The notes under the pieces were generated by a model that saw only the letters and a program-made list of their open reading frames with translations, was not told the DNA's origin and did no database searches. Source: Spirosomataceae bacterium (GTDB taxonomy: Bacteria > Bacteroidota > Bacteroidia > Cytophagales > Spirosomataceae). From it: DNA of 47,273 nt. The stretch lies in assembly GCA_022702045.1 (NCBI GenBank), contig JAKONH010000377.1, positions 1 to 47,273 on the forward strand, read 5' to 3'. The translations under genes were made by a program, and so were the position numbers. This document shows positions 8,004 through 16,056 of this stretch, one piece after another (the first letter of the stretch is position 1; the number at the start of each line of letters is the position of its first letter).

Positions 8004-10376
8004 ATGCATAAAAAACCGGTTCGTTTCTTTCTTCTGCTGGGGCTGTGTGCCCTCAGTGCAGGTACGTTTGGGCAACGGAGGCAGCTTGCCACGTTCCCAC
8101 TGTCGGCCGTACGATTGCTACCGGGACCTTTTCAGGTCGCCCAGCAAACCGACCTCGACTACATGCTCAAGCTGAACCCCGACCGGCTGTTGGCACCCTT
8201 CCGGCGGGAAGCGGGCCTTCCGTCACTAGTGGCGTCTTATGGGAACTGGGAAAACACCGGTCTGGACGGCCACATTGGCGGGCATTACCTGACGGCGCTG
8301 GCGCAGATGGTTGCGGCCACCGGCAGCCCCGAAGCCCGGCAGCGGCTTACCTATATGGTCAGCGTACTCGACACCTGTCAGCAGCGTAGTGGCGACGGTT
8401 ACGTGGGCGGTATTCCCGGCGGTAAAGCCATGTGGCAGGAAATCGCGCAGGGGCATATCGACGCGGGTACGTTCTCGCTCAACAAAAAGTGGGTGCCGCT
8501 CTACAATATCCACAAGCTTTTCGCCGGACTGCGCGACGCCTACCGGCTGGCAGGTAACCAACGGGCCAAAGTCATGCTCATCCGGCTGACCGACTGGATG
8601 CAAACTACGACCGCCAACCTCACGGAAGCGCAGTTGCAGGACATGCTCCGGTCGGAACACGGCGGGCTAAACGAGATTTTCGCCGACGTGGCTGGCATGA
8701 TGGGCAACACTAAATACCTCACGCTGGCCCGGCGCTTCTCCGACCGGTCGACGCTGACACCCCTGTTGGCGAGTCAGGATAAACTCAACGGTCTGCACGC
8801 CAACATGCAGATTCCCAAAGTAATCGGGTATTTGCGCGTCGCCGATCAGGCCAACGACAAAGCTTGGGCCGATGCCGCCGATTTCTTCTGGCAAACAGTT
8901 GTCAAGCACCGTACGGTATCCATTGGCGGCAATAGTGTCCGGGAGCATTTTCACCCCGCCACCAATTTTAGCTCGATGGTTAATTCGGTGGAAGGACCCG
9001 AAACCTGTAACAGCTACAATATGCTGAAGCTGACGGAAGACCTGTTTCTGGATCGACCCTCGGCCCGGTACATCGACTACTACGAACGAACGCTGTACAA
9101 CCATATCCTGTCGTCACAGCGGCCGGTGGAGGGTGGGTTTGTTTACTTCACGCCCATGCGCCCGCAGCATTACCGGGTCTACTCGCAGCCGCAGGATGGC
9201 TTCTGGTGTTGCGTGGGGTCGGGCATGGAAAACCACGGCAAGTACGGCGAACTGATCTACGCTCACGGCACCGGGCAGCATGCCAGCGACCTGTACGTCA
9301 ACCTGTTCATTCCGTCGACGCTGACCTGGGCTGAGAAAGGGCTGACCTTGACACAGCAGACCGAATTTCCCTTTACGGAGAAAACCGACCTGATGATGCG
9401 CCTGAAAAAGCCCGCCCGGTTTGCGCTGAAACTGCGCGTGCCCGCCTGGGCTAAAGGCATGCAGGTGCTGGTCAACAACAAAGCCGTTGCAGCCGGGCCC
9501 GATGCCCAGTCGTACGTTAGCGTCGACCGGGCCTGGAAAACCGGCGATCGCATTACGCTTAGCCTGCCCATGACCACCACCGCCGAAACACTGCCCGATT
9601 CGTCGGCCTGGGTGTCGTTTTTGCATGGTCCGATCGTGCTGGGCGCGGTCACCGACGATAAAAAACTGGATGGGCTCAACGCCGACGCAAGTCGCATGGG
9701 GCACATTGCGAGCGGTCCACAGTATCCGTTGGCGCAGGCTCCACTGCTGGTCAGTGCGCGCACCGACTTTGCGTCGGCGGTACAGGCCGTTCCGGGGAAG
9801 CCGCTCACGTTCACCGTGTCAAAGCTGATTCATCAGGACAAGTTCAAAGGGCTGATACTCCGACCGTTCTTCCAGATCCAGGATAGTCGCTACGTGGTGT
9901 ACTGGCCTTACACCACGACCTCCGCCATCGACAGTACCGAACGGCGACTCCGCCAGAACGACGAACTGACGCTGGCGCTCGAACGCACGACGGTCGACAA
10001 GGTGGCCCCTGGTGAGCAGCAACCCGAATCGGACCATAACTTCCAGGGCGAACAAACCGAAACGGGCGTGTTTCGCGATGTGCATTTCCGCCGGGCGACG
10101 GGCTGGTTCAGCTACGACCTGAAAAACAAAAACAAAGCCGCCAAAAAACTGCGCGTGACTTACCACGGGGCCGACAAAAATCAGTCGTTCAACCTCTACC
10201 TGAACGGAACGATGCTCAAAGCGGTCGCCTTCGAGAAGCAGACCGACGCCAGCTTCTTTGAGGAAGATTACGCCCTACCCGACGCCCTGCAACAAGCCGA
10301 TACCATCACCGTTCGCTTCGAAGCGACGAAAGGGGCCTCCGCCGGGAATATCTATGATGTCCGGCTGATGAAGTGA
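8004..10376 (+). CDS. GH127/GH146-type beta-L-arabinofuranosidase, secreted
   Basis: The track ORF starts at GTG 7974; ATG 8004 (MHKKPVRFFLLLGL) gives a clean signal peptide ending near GTFGQ and a 790-residue protein. It matches the DUF1680 (alpha/alpha)6 family. In track numbering the metal-thiolate site is visible: ETC (Glu343, Cys345) and WCC (Cys412, Cys413), where the second-last Cys is the nucleophile in characterised GH127 members. SVEGPETCNSYNMLKLTEDLF is the family signature area. C-terminal beta domains (about 440-800, DUF4986-like and a galactose-binding-like end) suggest the longer GH146-like architecture. It would release beta-linked L-arabinofuranose. It follows the hydrolase pseudogene by 37 bases. 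Confidence 0.87.
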   Translation: MHKKPVRFFLLLGLCALSAGTFGQRRQLATFPLSAVRLLPGPFQVAQQTDLDYMLKLNPDRLLAPFRREAGLPSLVASYGNWENTGLDGHIGGHYLTALAQMVAATGSPEARQRLTYMVSVLDTCQQRSGDGYVGGIPGGKAMWQEIAQGHIDAGTFSLNKKWVPLYNIHKLFAGLRDAYRLAGNQRAKVMLIRLTDWMQTTTANLTEAQLQDMLRSEHGGLNEIFADVAGMMGNTKYLTLARRFSDRSTLTPLLASQDKLNGLHANMQIPKVIGYLRVADQANDKAWADAADFFWQTVVKHRTVSIGGNSVREHFHPATNFSSMVNSVEGPETCNSYNMLKLTEDLFLDRPSARYIDYYERTLYNHILSSQRPVEGGFVYFTPMRPQHYRVYSQPQDGFWCCVGSGMENHGKYGELIYAHGTGQHASDLYVNLFIPSTLTWAEKGLTLTQQTEFPFTEKTDLMMRLKKPARFALKLRVPAWAKGMQVLVNNKAVAAGPDAQSYVSVDRAWKTGDRITLSLPMTTTAETLPDSSAWVSFLHGPIVLGAVTDDKKLDGLNADASRMGHIASGPQYPLAQAPLLVSARTDFASAVQAVPGKPLTFTVSKLIHQDKFKGLILRPFFQIQDSRYVVYWPYTTTSAIDSTERRLRQNDELTLALERTTVDKVAPGEQQPESDHNFQGEQTETGVFRDVHFRRATGWFSYDLKNKNKAAKKLRVTYHGADKNQSFNLYLNGTMLKAVAFEKQTDASFFEEDYALPDALQQADTITVRFEATKGASAGNIYDVRLMK

Positions 10377-10487
10377 TGCTGTCTAGCTACTATAAACACC
10401 ACCATTCTCAGCTTTTATCATCCCTTGCGGGCTTGGGCCGGGTGGCCGGAGCTATGACAAAGAAAATACCCACCAAACTAATTACTT

Positions 10488-11648
10488 ATGAATAAACTCC
10501 TTTGCATACCTGTTCTGCTCACCAGTCTGCTGGTTACGAGCCGGTTAACCGCCCAGCCGCTGCCGACGAAGGCCGAAGCGCTGTCTATCGTGCAGCGCGT
10601 CAACGACCACTGGCAGCAGACACACCCGGACCACGGCCGGTCGTTCTGGGACAATGCCGCCTACCATACGGGCAACATGGAAGCCTACTTTCTAACCAAA
10701 AACAATGCGTATCGGCAGTATTCCGAAGCTTGGGCTAAGCACAACGACTGGAAAGGGGCCAAATCCGACGATAAGGCCAACTGGAAATATAGCTACGGCG
10801 AAACCGACGAGTACGTGCTCTTCGGCGACTGGCAAATCTGCTTTCAGACCTATCTCGACCTGAACACGATCCAGCCTGCCCCGTACAAGGTGGCCCGCGC
10901 CAAAGAGGTGATGAGCTACGAAATAAACACGCCCCGCAACGACTATTGGTGGTGGGCCGACGGGTTGTACATGGTGATGCCGGTGATGACTAAGCTTTAC
11001 AAACTAACCGGCGACCGGCAATACCTCGACAAGCTTCACGAGTACTTTACCTACGCCAATAGCATCATGTACGACGCTGAATCCGGCCTTTACTACCGCG
11101 ACTCCAAGTACGTATACCCCAAACACAAGAGCACTAACGGCGGCAAGGATTTCTGGGCGCGGGGCGATGGCTGGGTATTGGCCGGGCTGGCTAAAGTGCT
11201 CGCCGACTTACCCAAAAATGACCCCTATCGGGCCGATTACGTGCAGAAATTCAAGGGCTTGGCCGAAGCCGTTCTGAACAGTCAGCAACCCGAAGGCTAT
11301 TGGACGCGCAGCCTGCTTGACCCCGCCCATGCACCCGGTCCCGAAACCAGCGGCACGGCCTTCTTCACCTACGGACTGCTGTGGGGCATCAACAATGGCT
11401 ACCTCGATGTCAAAACGTATTTGCCTACCGTACGTAAAAGCTGGAAATACCTGTCGACGGTCGCCCTACAGCCCGACGGAGCCGTTGGATACGTGCAGCC
11501 CATCGGCGAAAAAGCCATTCCGGGACAGGTTGTCAATGCAGCTTCGACCACGAACTTTGGCATCGGTGCGTTCCTGCTGGCGGGTTGTGAATTAAGCCGT
11601 TATGTGGCCAAACATCCGGATGGTAAACGTAATCGTCGGTCCGAGTAG
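10488..11648 (+). CDS. GH105 unsaturated rhamnogalacturonyl hydrolase, secreted
   Basis: The 386-residue protein starts with a signal peptide (LLTSLLVTSRLTAQ) and a single (alpha/alpha)6 GH105 domain of YteR/YesR type. The catalytic Asp is in WWWADGLYMVMPV (Asp158), and DFWARGDGWVLAGL (about 221-234) is the second family signature. GH105 enzymes hydrate the 4,5-unsaturated uronic acid left at the non-reducing end by polysaccharide lyases, freeing the neighbouring sugar. The gene is followed after 12 bases by the heparinase-fold gene, a tight pairing of a lyase candidate with the enzyme that would process its product. Substrate could be rhamnogalacturonan I or a glucuronidated arabinogalactan. 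Confidence 0.9.
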   Translation: MNKLLCIPVLLTSLLVTSRLTAQPLPTKAEALSIVQRVNDHWQQTHPDHGRSFWDNAAYHTGNMEAYFLTKNNAYRQYSEAWAKHNDWKGAKSDDKANWKYSYGETDEYVLFGDWQICFQTYLDLNTIQPAPYKVARAKEVMSYEINTPRNDYWWWADGLYMVMPVMTKLYKLTGDRQYLDKLHEYFTYANSIMYDAESGLYYRDSKYVYPKHKSTNGGKDFWARGDGWVLAGLAKVLADLPKNDPYRADYVQKFKGLAEAVLNSQQPEGYWTRSLLDPAHAPGPETSGTAFFTYGLLWGINNGYLDVKTYLPTVRKSWKYLSTVALQPDGAVGYVQPIGEKAIPGQVVNAASTTNFGIGAFLLAGCELSRYVAKHPDGKRNRRSE

Positions 11649-11660
11649 TCAGTTAGTATA

Positions 11661-13544
11661 ATGAAGAATAGCTATAGGGTGTTGCTGATCGGTGGGCTAT
11701 GGCTGGGCCTGATAGGGAAGGGCGCAGCCCAGAACGACAGTCTGACGGCGGCTACCCCGTTGCTTGCCCACCCCCGAATCCTGCTGCTGCGGGGCGAGGA
11801 AGTAAGCCTGCACCGGCAAATTCTCGCCGATACAACCTGGAATCGTTTGCATCAGGCCGTGTTGGCGCAGTGCGACACCATGCTGACTACCGCGCCCCTC
11901 GAACGGGTGCAGATCGGTCGGCGGCTGCTGGCAACGTCCCGCGAAGCGCTGCGTCGAATTTTCTACCTGTCGTACGCCTGGCGTCTGACGCAGGATGCCC
12001 ACTACCGCGATCGGGCAGAGGCCGAACTCCGGGCAATTGCGCGATTCCGCGACTGGAATCCATCACATTTTCTCGATGTGGGTGAGATGACAATGGCAGC
12101 CGCGATCGGCTATGACTGGCTGTACGATACCTTACCCGATAGTACCCGGCAACTGGTCGCCGGTGCTATTCAGGGGAAAGGAATTACGCCATCGCTGGAC
12201 AATAGATACAACGGCTGGCTCCGGTCGGCCAACAATTGGAATCAGGTCTGTAATGCTGGGATGAGTTACGGTGCCCTGGCGATTTTCGAGACGCAGCCGC
12301 AACTGGCCCGGCAAGTGCTGAACCGCGCGATTGCCAGTGTCGCACTGCCCATGAAAGAGTATGCTCCCGATGGTGTTTATCCCGAAGGATATAACTACTG
12401 GGGGTACGGTACGGGCTTCAACGTATTGCTGATTAGCGCTCTGGAAAAAGCGTTCGGTAGTAGTTTCGGATTGGCTGACAAGCCCGGTTTCCTGCAAACG
12501 GCGGCTTACCTGGAAAACATGATCGGTCCAACAGGGGAGGTGTTTAATTATGCCGATGCGCGGAAGCGGGGCGAACTGCAACCGGCGATGTTCTGGTTTG
12601 CTGCCCGCACCCAACAGCCTTCCCGACTGTGGGAAGAACGACGCTATCTGCAAGCATTCAACCAGCTTCAGAAACAGGAAAATGCCCGTTTGCTGCCGGC
12701 TGCGCTGCTGTGGGGGAGTCAGATACCCATTGCTGGTCTGCGCCCGCCCCGCGAAATTGCCTGGTGGGGGCGGAGTACCAATCCGGTGGCGCTGTTTCGT
12801 ACGTCGTGGACCGACCCGTCTGCTTTATATATTGGACTAAAAGGGGGGAGTCCTAAGTTGAGTCATCCGCATATGGATGTTGGCTCGTTTGTCATGGAAG
12901 TCGATGGTGTGCGCTGGGCGATGGATTTCGGGATGCAGGAGTATGAATCGCTGGAATCGAAGCAGGTCGATTTGTGGAATATGAAACAGACCTCGCAGCG
13001 CTGGCAGGTGTTCCGGTACAACAATTTCGTACACAACACACTGACCGTCAATAACAGCCTGCAACGGGTCGATGGGGCTGCGTCGATCACCCGTACAGTG
13101 AATACCCCCGATTTTATGGGCGCAACCACCGACATTACGGCGGTGTATGGCGACGCACTGACGCGCGCAGAACGGGGCGTAGCCATCGTGAAAAAGCAGT
13201 ATGTCGTAGTGCAGGACGAACTGGAAGGGGGCGCTGCTGACGCAACCATTCGCTGGACGATGCTGACGCCGGCCGTCGTGAAGCTATTGGGTGACAATCG
13301 CGCCGAACTGACAAAAGACGGGAAAACCCTGCTTGTGCAGGCGCCCCCTGGTGTCACCTTACGTACTTGGCCAACCGAGCCGCCCCAAGCTTATGACGCG
13401 CCTAATCCGGGAACGACCTTGGTTGGCTTTGAGGTAGTTGTACCCGCCAGGCAGCGGCAGACCCTGGCTGTTTTTCTGATTCCACAGCGGAAAAGAAGCA
13501 TAAGCAGGCCGACTGTGCTGCCCCTCAGTCAGTGGAAGCGGTAG
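11661..13544 (+). CDS. Heparinase II/III-fold protein, candidate polysaccharide lyase
   Basis: The 627-residue protein has a signal peptide ending near KGAAQ, an alpha/alpha toroid domain (about 40-350) and a C-terminal beta-sandwich of the heparinase II/III type (PF07940, about 365-620). Visible landmarks are SANNWNQVCNAGMSYGAL (about 189-206), YPEGYNYWGYGTGF (240-253), and SHPHMDVGSFVMEVDGVRW (401-419), where the histidines sit at the usual metal or catalytic place. Family members are lyases for uronic-acid polysaccharides, but many DUF4962-like homologues have no known substrate. It ends the cluster, and a strong hairpin lies 90 bases downstream. Confidence 0.82.
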   Translation: MKNSYRVLLIGGLWLGLIGKGAAQNDSLTAATPLLAHPRILLLRGEEVSLHRQILADTTWNRLHQAVLAQCDTMLTTAPLERVQIGRRLLATSREALRRIFYLSYAWRLTQDAHYRDRAEAELRAIARFRDWNPSHFLDVGEMTMAAAIGYDWLYDTLPDSTRQLVAGAIQGKGITPSLDNRYNGWLRSANNWNQVCNAGMSYGALAIFETQPQLARQVLNRAIASVALPMKEYAPDGVYPEGYNYWGYGTGFNVLLISALEKAFGSSFGLADKPGFLQTAAYLENMIGPTGEVFNYADARKRGELQPAMFWFAARTQQPSRLWEERRYLQAFNQLQKQENARLLPAALLWGSQIPIAGLRPPREIAWWGRSTNPVALFRTSWTDPSALYIGLKGGSPKLSHPHMDVGSFVMEVDGVRWAMDFGMQEYESLESKQVDLWNMKQTSQRWQVFRYNNFVHNTLTVNNSLQRVDGAASITRTVNTPDFMGATTDITAVYGDALTRAERGVAIVKKQYVVVQDELEGGAADATIRWTMLTPAVVKLLGDNRAELTKDGKTLLVQAPPGVTLRTWPTEPPQAYDAPNPGTTLVGFEVVVPARQRQTLAVFLIPQRKRSISRPTVLPLSQWKR

Positions 13545-13634
13545 AAGCAGATATCAGGTCAGAGCAGGCAGGTGATCGTTACGACTGCTTGTCTGTAAGA
13601 ATGATAAATGAGTGTGAACCGTAATGGACAACGT

Positions 13635-13667
13635 GGGTAGTCGGTAGCCAGTGGCTACCGACTACCC
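13635..13667. terminator. 15-bp perfect hairpin between convergent genes
   Basis: GGGTAGTCGGTAGCC (13635-13649) is exactly complementary to GGCTACCGACTACCC (13653-13667) with a three-base loop. There is no T-run on either side. It sits between the end of the heparinase-fold gene and a small minus-strand ORF, so it may stop transcription from both sides. Confidence 0.6.
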
Positions 13668-13674
13668 ATATCGG

Positions 13675-13791
13675 CTAGACGTGATAATAGACCCAGCGAG
13701 CCAGTCGGAAAAGACAATAGGAGTAGACAACGGTAAGAACCATCAATGAAATCCAGGTGGCCGGGCTTACTAAATGTGCGTATCTAGACAT
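13675..13791 (-). CDS. 38-residue single-span membrane peptide
   Basis: Too short for the ORF track. The minus-strand frame encodes 38 residues starting MSRYAHLVSPATWISL, with one hydrophobic segment (WISLMVLTVVYSYCLFRL) and an aromatic, basic end (ARWVYYHV). About 50 bases upstream of the ATG is TATAATTTG, one base off the spacing of the Bacteroidota -7 element, and the stop lies eight bases before the 15-bp hairpin, so promoter, ORF and terminator are all in place. Function unknown. The rest of 13545-14071 holds nothing else convincing; the 76-codon frame at 13927 overlaps the kinase start and is probably spurious. Confidence 0.42.
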   Translation of the reverse strand: MSRYAHLVSPATWISLMVLTVVYSYCLFRLARWVYYHV

Positions 13792-14071
13792 GATTTGTAG
13801 AGTGAAAGGTGCATTTTTTGGAGATTATGTTGACAAATTATATGCCACATTTTTAGCAACCGGTAGTATATTGTACTTAAAGATTATTATTAGTAACAGA
13901 ACATATGATACTTAAACTATAGGCTGGTGAAAACGAAGGCGCTCACAGGTTGCCAGGCTGTGAAGCGTAGACAGAAAAAGAACGAATCATCCAGAAATAG
14001 AAAATGCATTGTAGTTTCGTTATTCAGAACTCATGGTCGCGTCACACTTATCCGCGACGAGTTGATTGCTA

Positions 14072-15625
14072 ATGGACAACGCGCTTACTTCATCCGACGC
14101 TGGCGACCCGACTGTCGACTACGAACGGTTCCGAATACTGGCCCGTATAACGCATGATGCTGTGTGGGACTGGGATCTGGCGACGGACCGGATCTGGTGG
14201 AGCGAGGGCCTGTCCGTGTTGTTTGGCTATGAACCCAATGGCTGGCAGGCAGGGGGTACCCAATGGCGTGAGCGAATTCATCCCGACGACAAAGATCGGG
14301 TGATTGGCAGTGTAGAAGCCGCTGTCCGGGAATGCCGATCAAACTGGGCGAGTGAATACCGCTTTCGTAAAGCCGACAGTACCTACGCCTATGTACACGA
14401 CCGGGGGCAACTGATTGTGCAGAACGATCGGGTTGTGCGCATGGTAGGCGCCATGCATGACGTAACAGCGCAGGTCACCGTACTGGCCCGGCAGCAACAG
14501 GCCGATCAACTGAAATTTATCATCGACAGTGCTCTAACAGCAATGGCTTTATATGCGATCGTGCGCGATCCGGCTACGGGCGAACTCGTCGACATGCGCT
14601 ATGAGCTGATCAACCACATGGCCGAGCGAATGACCGGTCGGACGGCGGCTGAACTGGTGGGTAAGACGATGCGAATGGCGTTCCCCGGTATCGACCGAAC
14701 CGGCATATGGCCGCGGTACCGGCACCTGGCGGAGACGGGCGAAACCATGCGTTACCACAACCATTACACGGCGAATGGCTACGATATCTGGTACGAGGTG
14801 CAGGGTGTGCGGCACGGCGACTGGATCGTGCTGTCGTTTCTGGACATCACCGAATTAAAAACAACACAGCTCAAACTTGAATCACTCAATCAGGAGCTGA
14901 TTCGTAGCAATGAAAACCTGCAGCAGTTCGCGTATGTAGCCAGCCATGACCTGCAGGAGCCGTTGCGTAAGATCCAGTCGTTCGGTGATCTGCTGAAAAG
15001 CAGTGGGCTACCCGCCGAAGGCCCGGCCGCCGATTACCTGGAACGGATGCAGAGTGCGGCCCGGCGCATGTCAGTACTGATCCGCGACCTGCTGGCATAC
15101 TCCCGCATCACCACCCAGCGCGATACGTTCTGTCCGGTCGCTCTGAATGTGGTATTGCAGAATACATTGACGACCCTCGACATGATGGTGCTGGAGTCAG
15201 ATGCCGTGATTGAGGCTGACCCGCTACCGGTTGTACAGGGCGACGCGACGCAACTGGAACAGCTTATGCTCAACCTGTTGACCAACGCGCTTAAGTTTAG
15301 TAAACCCAATCAGGCACCCCACATTCAAATTCGGGCAACAGCGCTGTCGGCGAGTGAGTTACCGCCGGCGGTGCACCCGACAAAAGCGGCCCCCCGGTAT
15401 GTGCGGATCGACGTTACAGACAACGGCATTGGATTTGCACAGAAAGATTCGAGCCTGATCTTCAACGTGTTTCAGCGACTGCATGCCCGTAGTCAGTACG
15501 AAGGAACCGGAATCGGATTGGCCGTAGTCGATAAGGTGGTTCGCAACCACGGTGGCGCGGTAATCGCAACGAGTGAGCCGGGAGTCGGTACTACGTTCAG
15601 CGTGTACCTGGCCGCCAACGACTAG
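14072..15625 (+). CDS. PAS-PAS sensor histidine kinase
   Basis: The track start is TTG 14066; ATG 14072 (MDNALTSSDAGD) is preferred. Domains in order: a PAS_3-type sensor (about 20-135, with VWDWDLATDRIWWSEGL and RIHPDDKDRV), a second PAS-like domain (about 145-262), a short coiled linker, a DHp helix with FAYVASHDLQEPLRKIQ (His294 in track numbering), and an HATPase domain with NLLTNALKF (N box), DVTDNGIGF (G1) and YEGTGIGLAVV (G2). There is no membrane segment and no receiver domain, so it is a soluble kinase needing a separate partner. Its kinase core is nearly identical in the DHp region to those at 19319 and 26336. Confidence 0.9.
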   Translation: MDNALTSSDAGDPTVDYERFRILARITHDAVWDWDLATDRIWWSEGLSVLFGYEPNGWQAGGTQWRERIHPDDKDRVIGSVEAAVRECRSNWASEYRFRKADSTYAYVHDRGQLIVQNDRVVRMVGAMHDVTAQVTVLARQQQADQLKFIIDSALTAMALYAIVRDPATGELVDMRYELINHMAERMTGRTAAELVGKTMRMAFPGIDRTGIWPRYRHLAETGETMRYHNHYTANGYDIWYEVQGVRHGDWIVLSFLDITELKTTQLKLESLNQELIRSNENLQQFAYVASHDLQEPLRKIQSFGDLLKSSGLPAEGPAADYLERMQSAARRMSVLIRDLLAYSRITTQRDTFCPVALNVVLQNTLTTLDMMVLESDAVIEADPLPVVQGDATQLEQLMLNLLTNALKFSKPNQAPHIQIRATALSASELPPAVHPTKAAPRYVRIDVTDNGIGFAQKDSSLIFNVFQRLHARSQYEGTGIGLAVVDKVVRNHGGAVIATSEPGVGTTFSVYLAAND

Positions 15626-15699
15626 GCTGTTACAGGCTCGTTAAACCGACAAGCGTTTGTACTGTCTATCCGACGAGCAGTCTGAATAACATCGATCTC

Positions 15700-15912
15700 A
15701 TGAGAGTGACTATATGGTTCTGTACGATCCTATTCGTATCATCCCTTGGCCTATTGGGTTATGTGGCCTGCCTTTTCAACTGGATCACCGATTACCAAAC
15801 GGGCTACTACGAAACGCACGAACTGGAGGCCGGTCTGGAATCGGGATTCATCGTGCTCTACACCTATCTGGGGGTTCGGTTTGGTATACGCCATATCAAT
15901 ATGCGGTTATAA
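15700..15912 (+). CDS. Small two-span membrane protein
   Basis: A 70-residue protein with hydrophobic segments at about residues 4-27 (TIWFCTILFVSSLGLLGYVACLF) and 48-60, and an acidic stretch between (YYETHELEAGLESG). Overlapping frames at 15714 and 15746 lack such order. I do not recognise a family. It lies between the first PAS kinase and the phytochrome, both on the same strand, so it may be part of the same transcription unit. Confidence 0.5.
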   Translation: MRVTIWFCTILFVSSLGLLGYVACLFNWITDYQTGYYETHELEAGLESGFIVLYTYLGVRFGIRHINMRL

Positions 15913-16056
15913 CTGGCGTACGATAACAATCCCGGCGGCAGGGGGGATGATAGACCCTGTATCCCGATCTAATTACTTATATTGCTATGCCGTTCAGGAG
16001 AAACGCTTCTGACGAGTAACCAGTATCAGCCTGCATGGGCACTTGTCGTTTTCTTC

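Noticed and set aside
13927-14157. 76-codon ORF overlapping the first kinase start
   Set aside because: Basic, no motif, and its second half is the kinase frame shifted.
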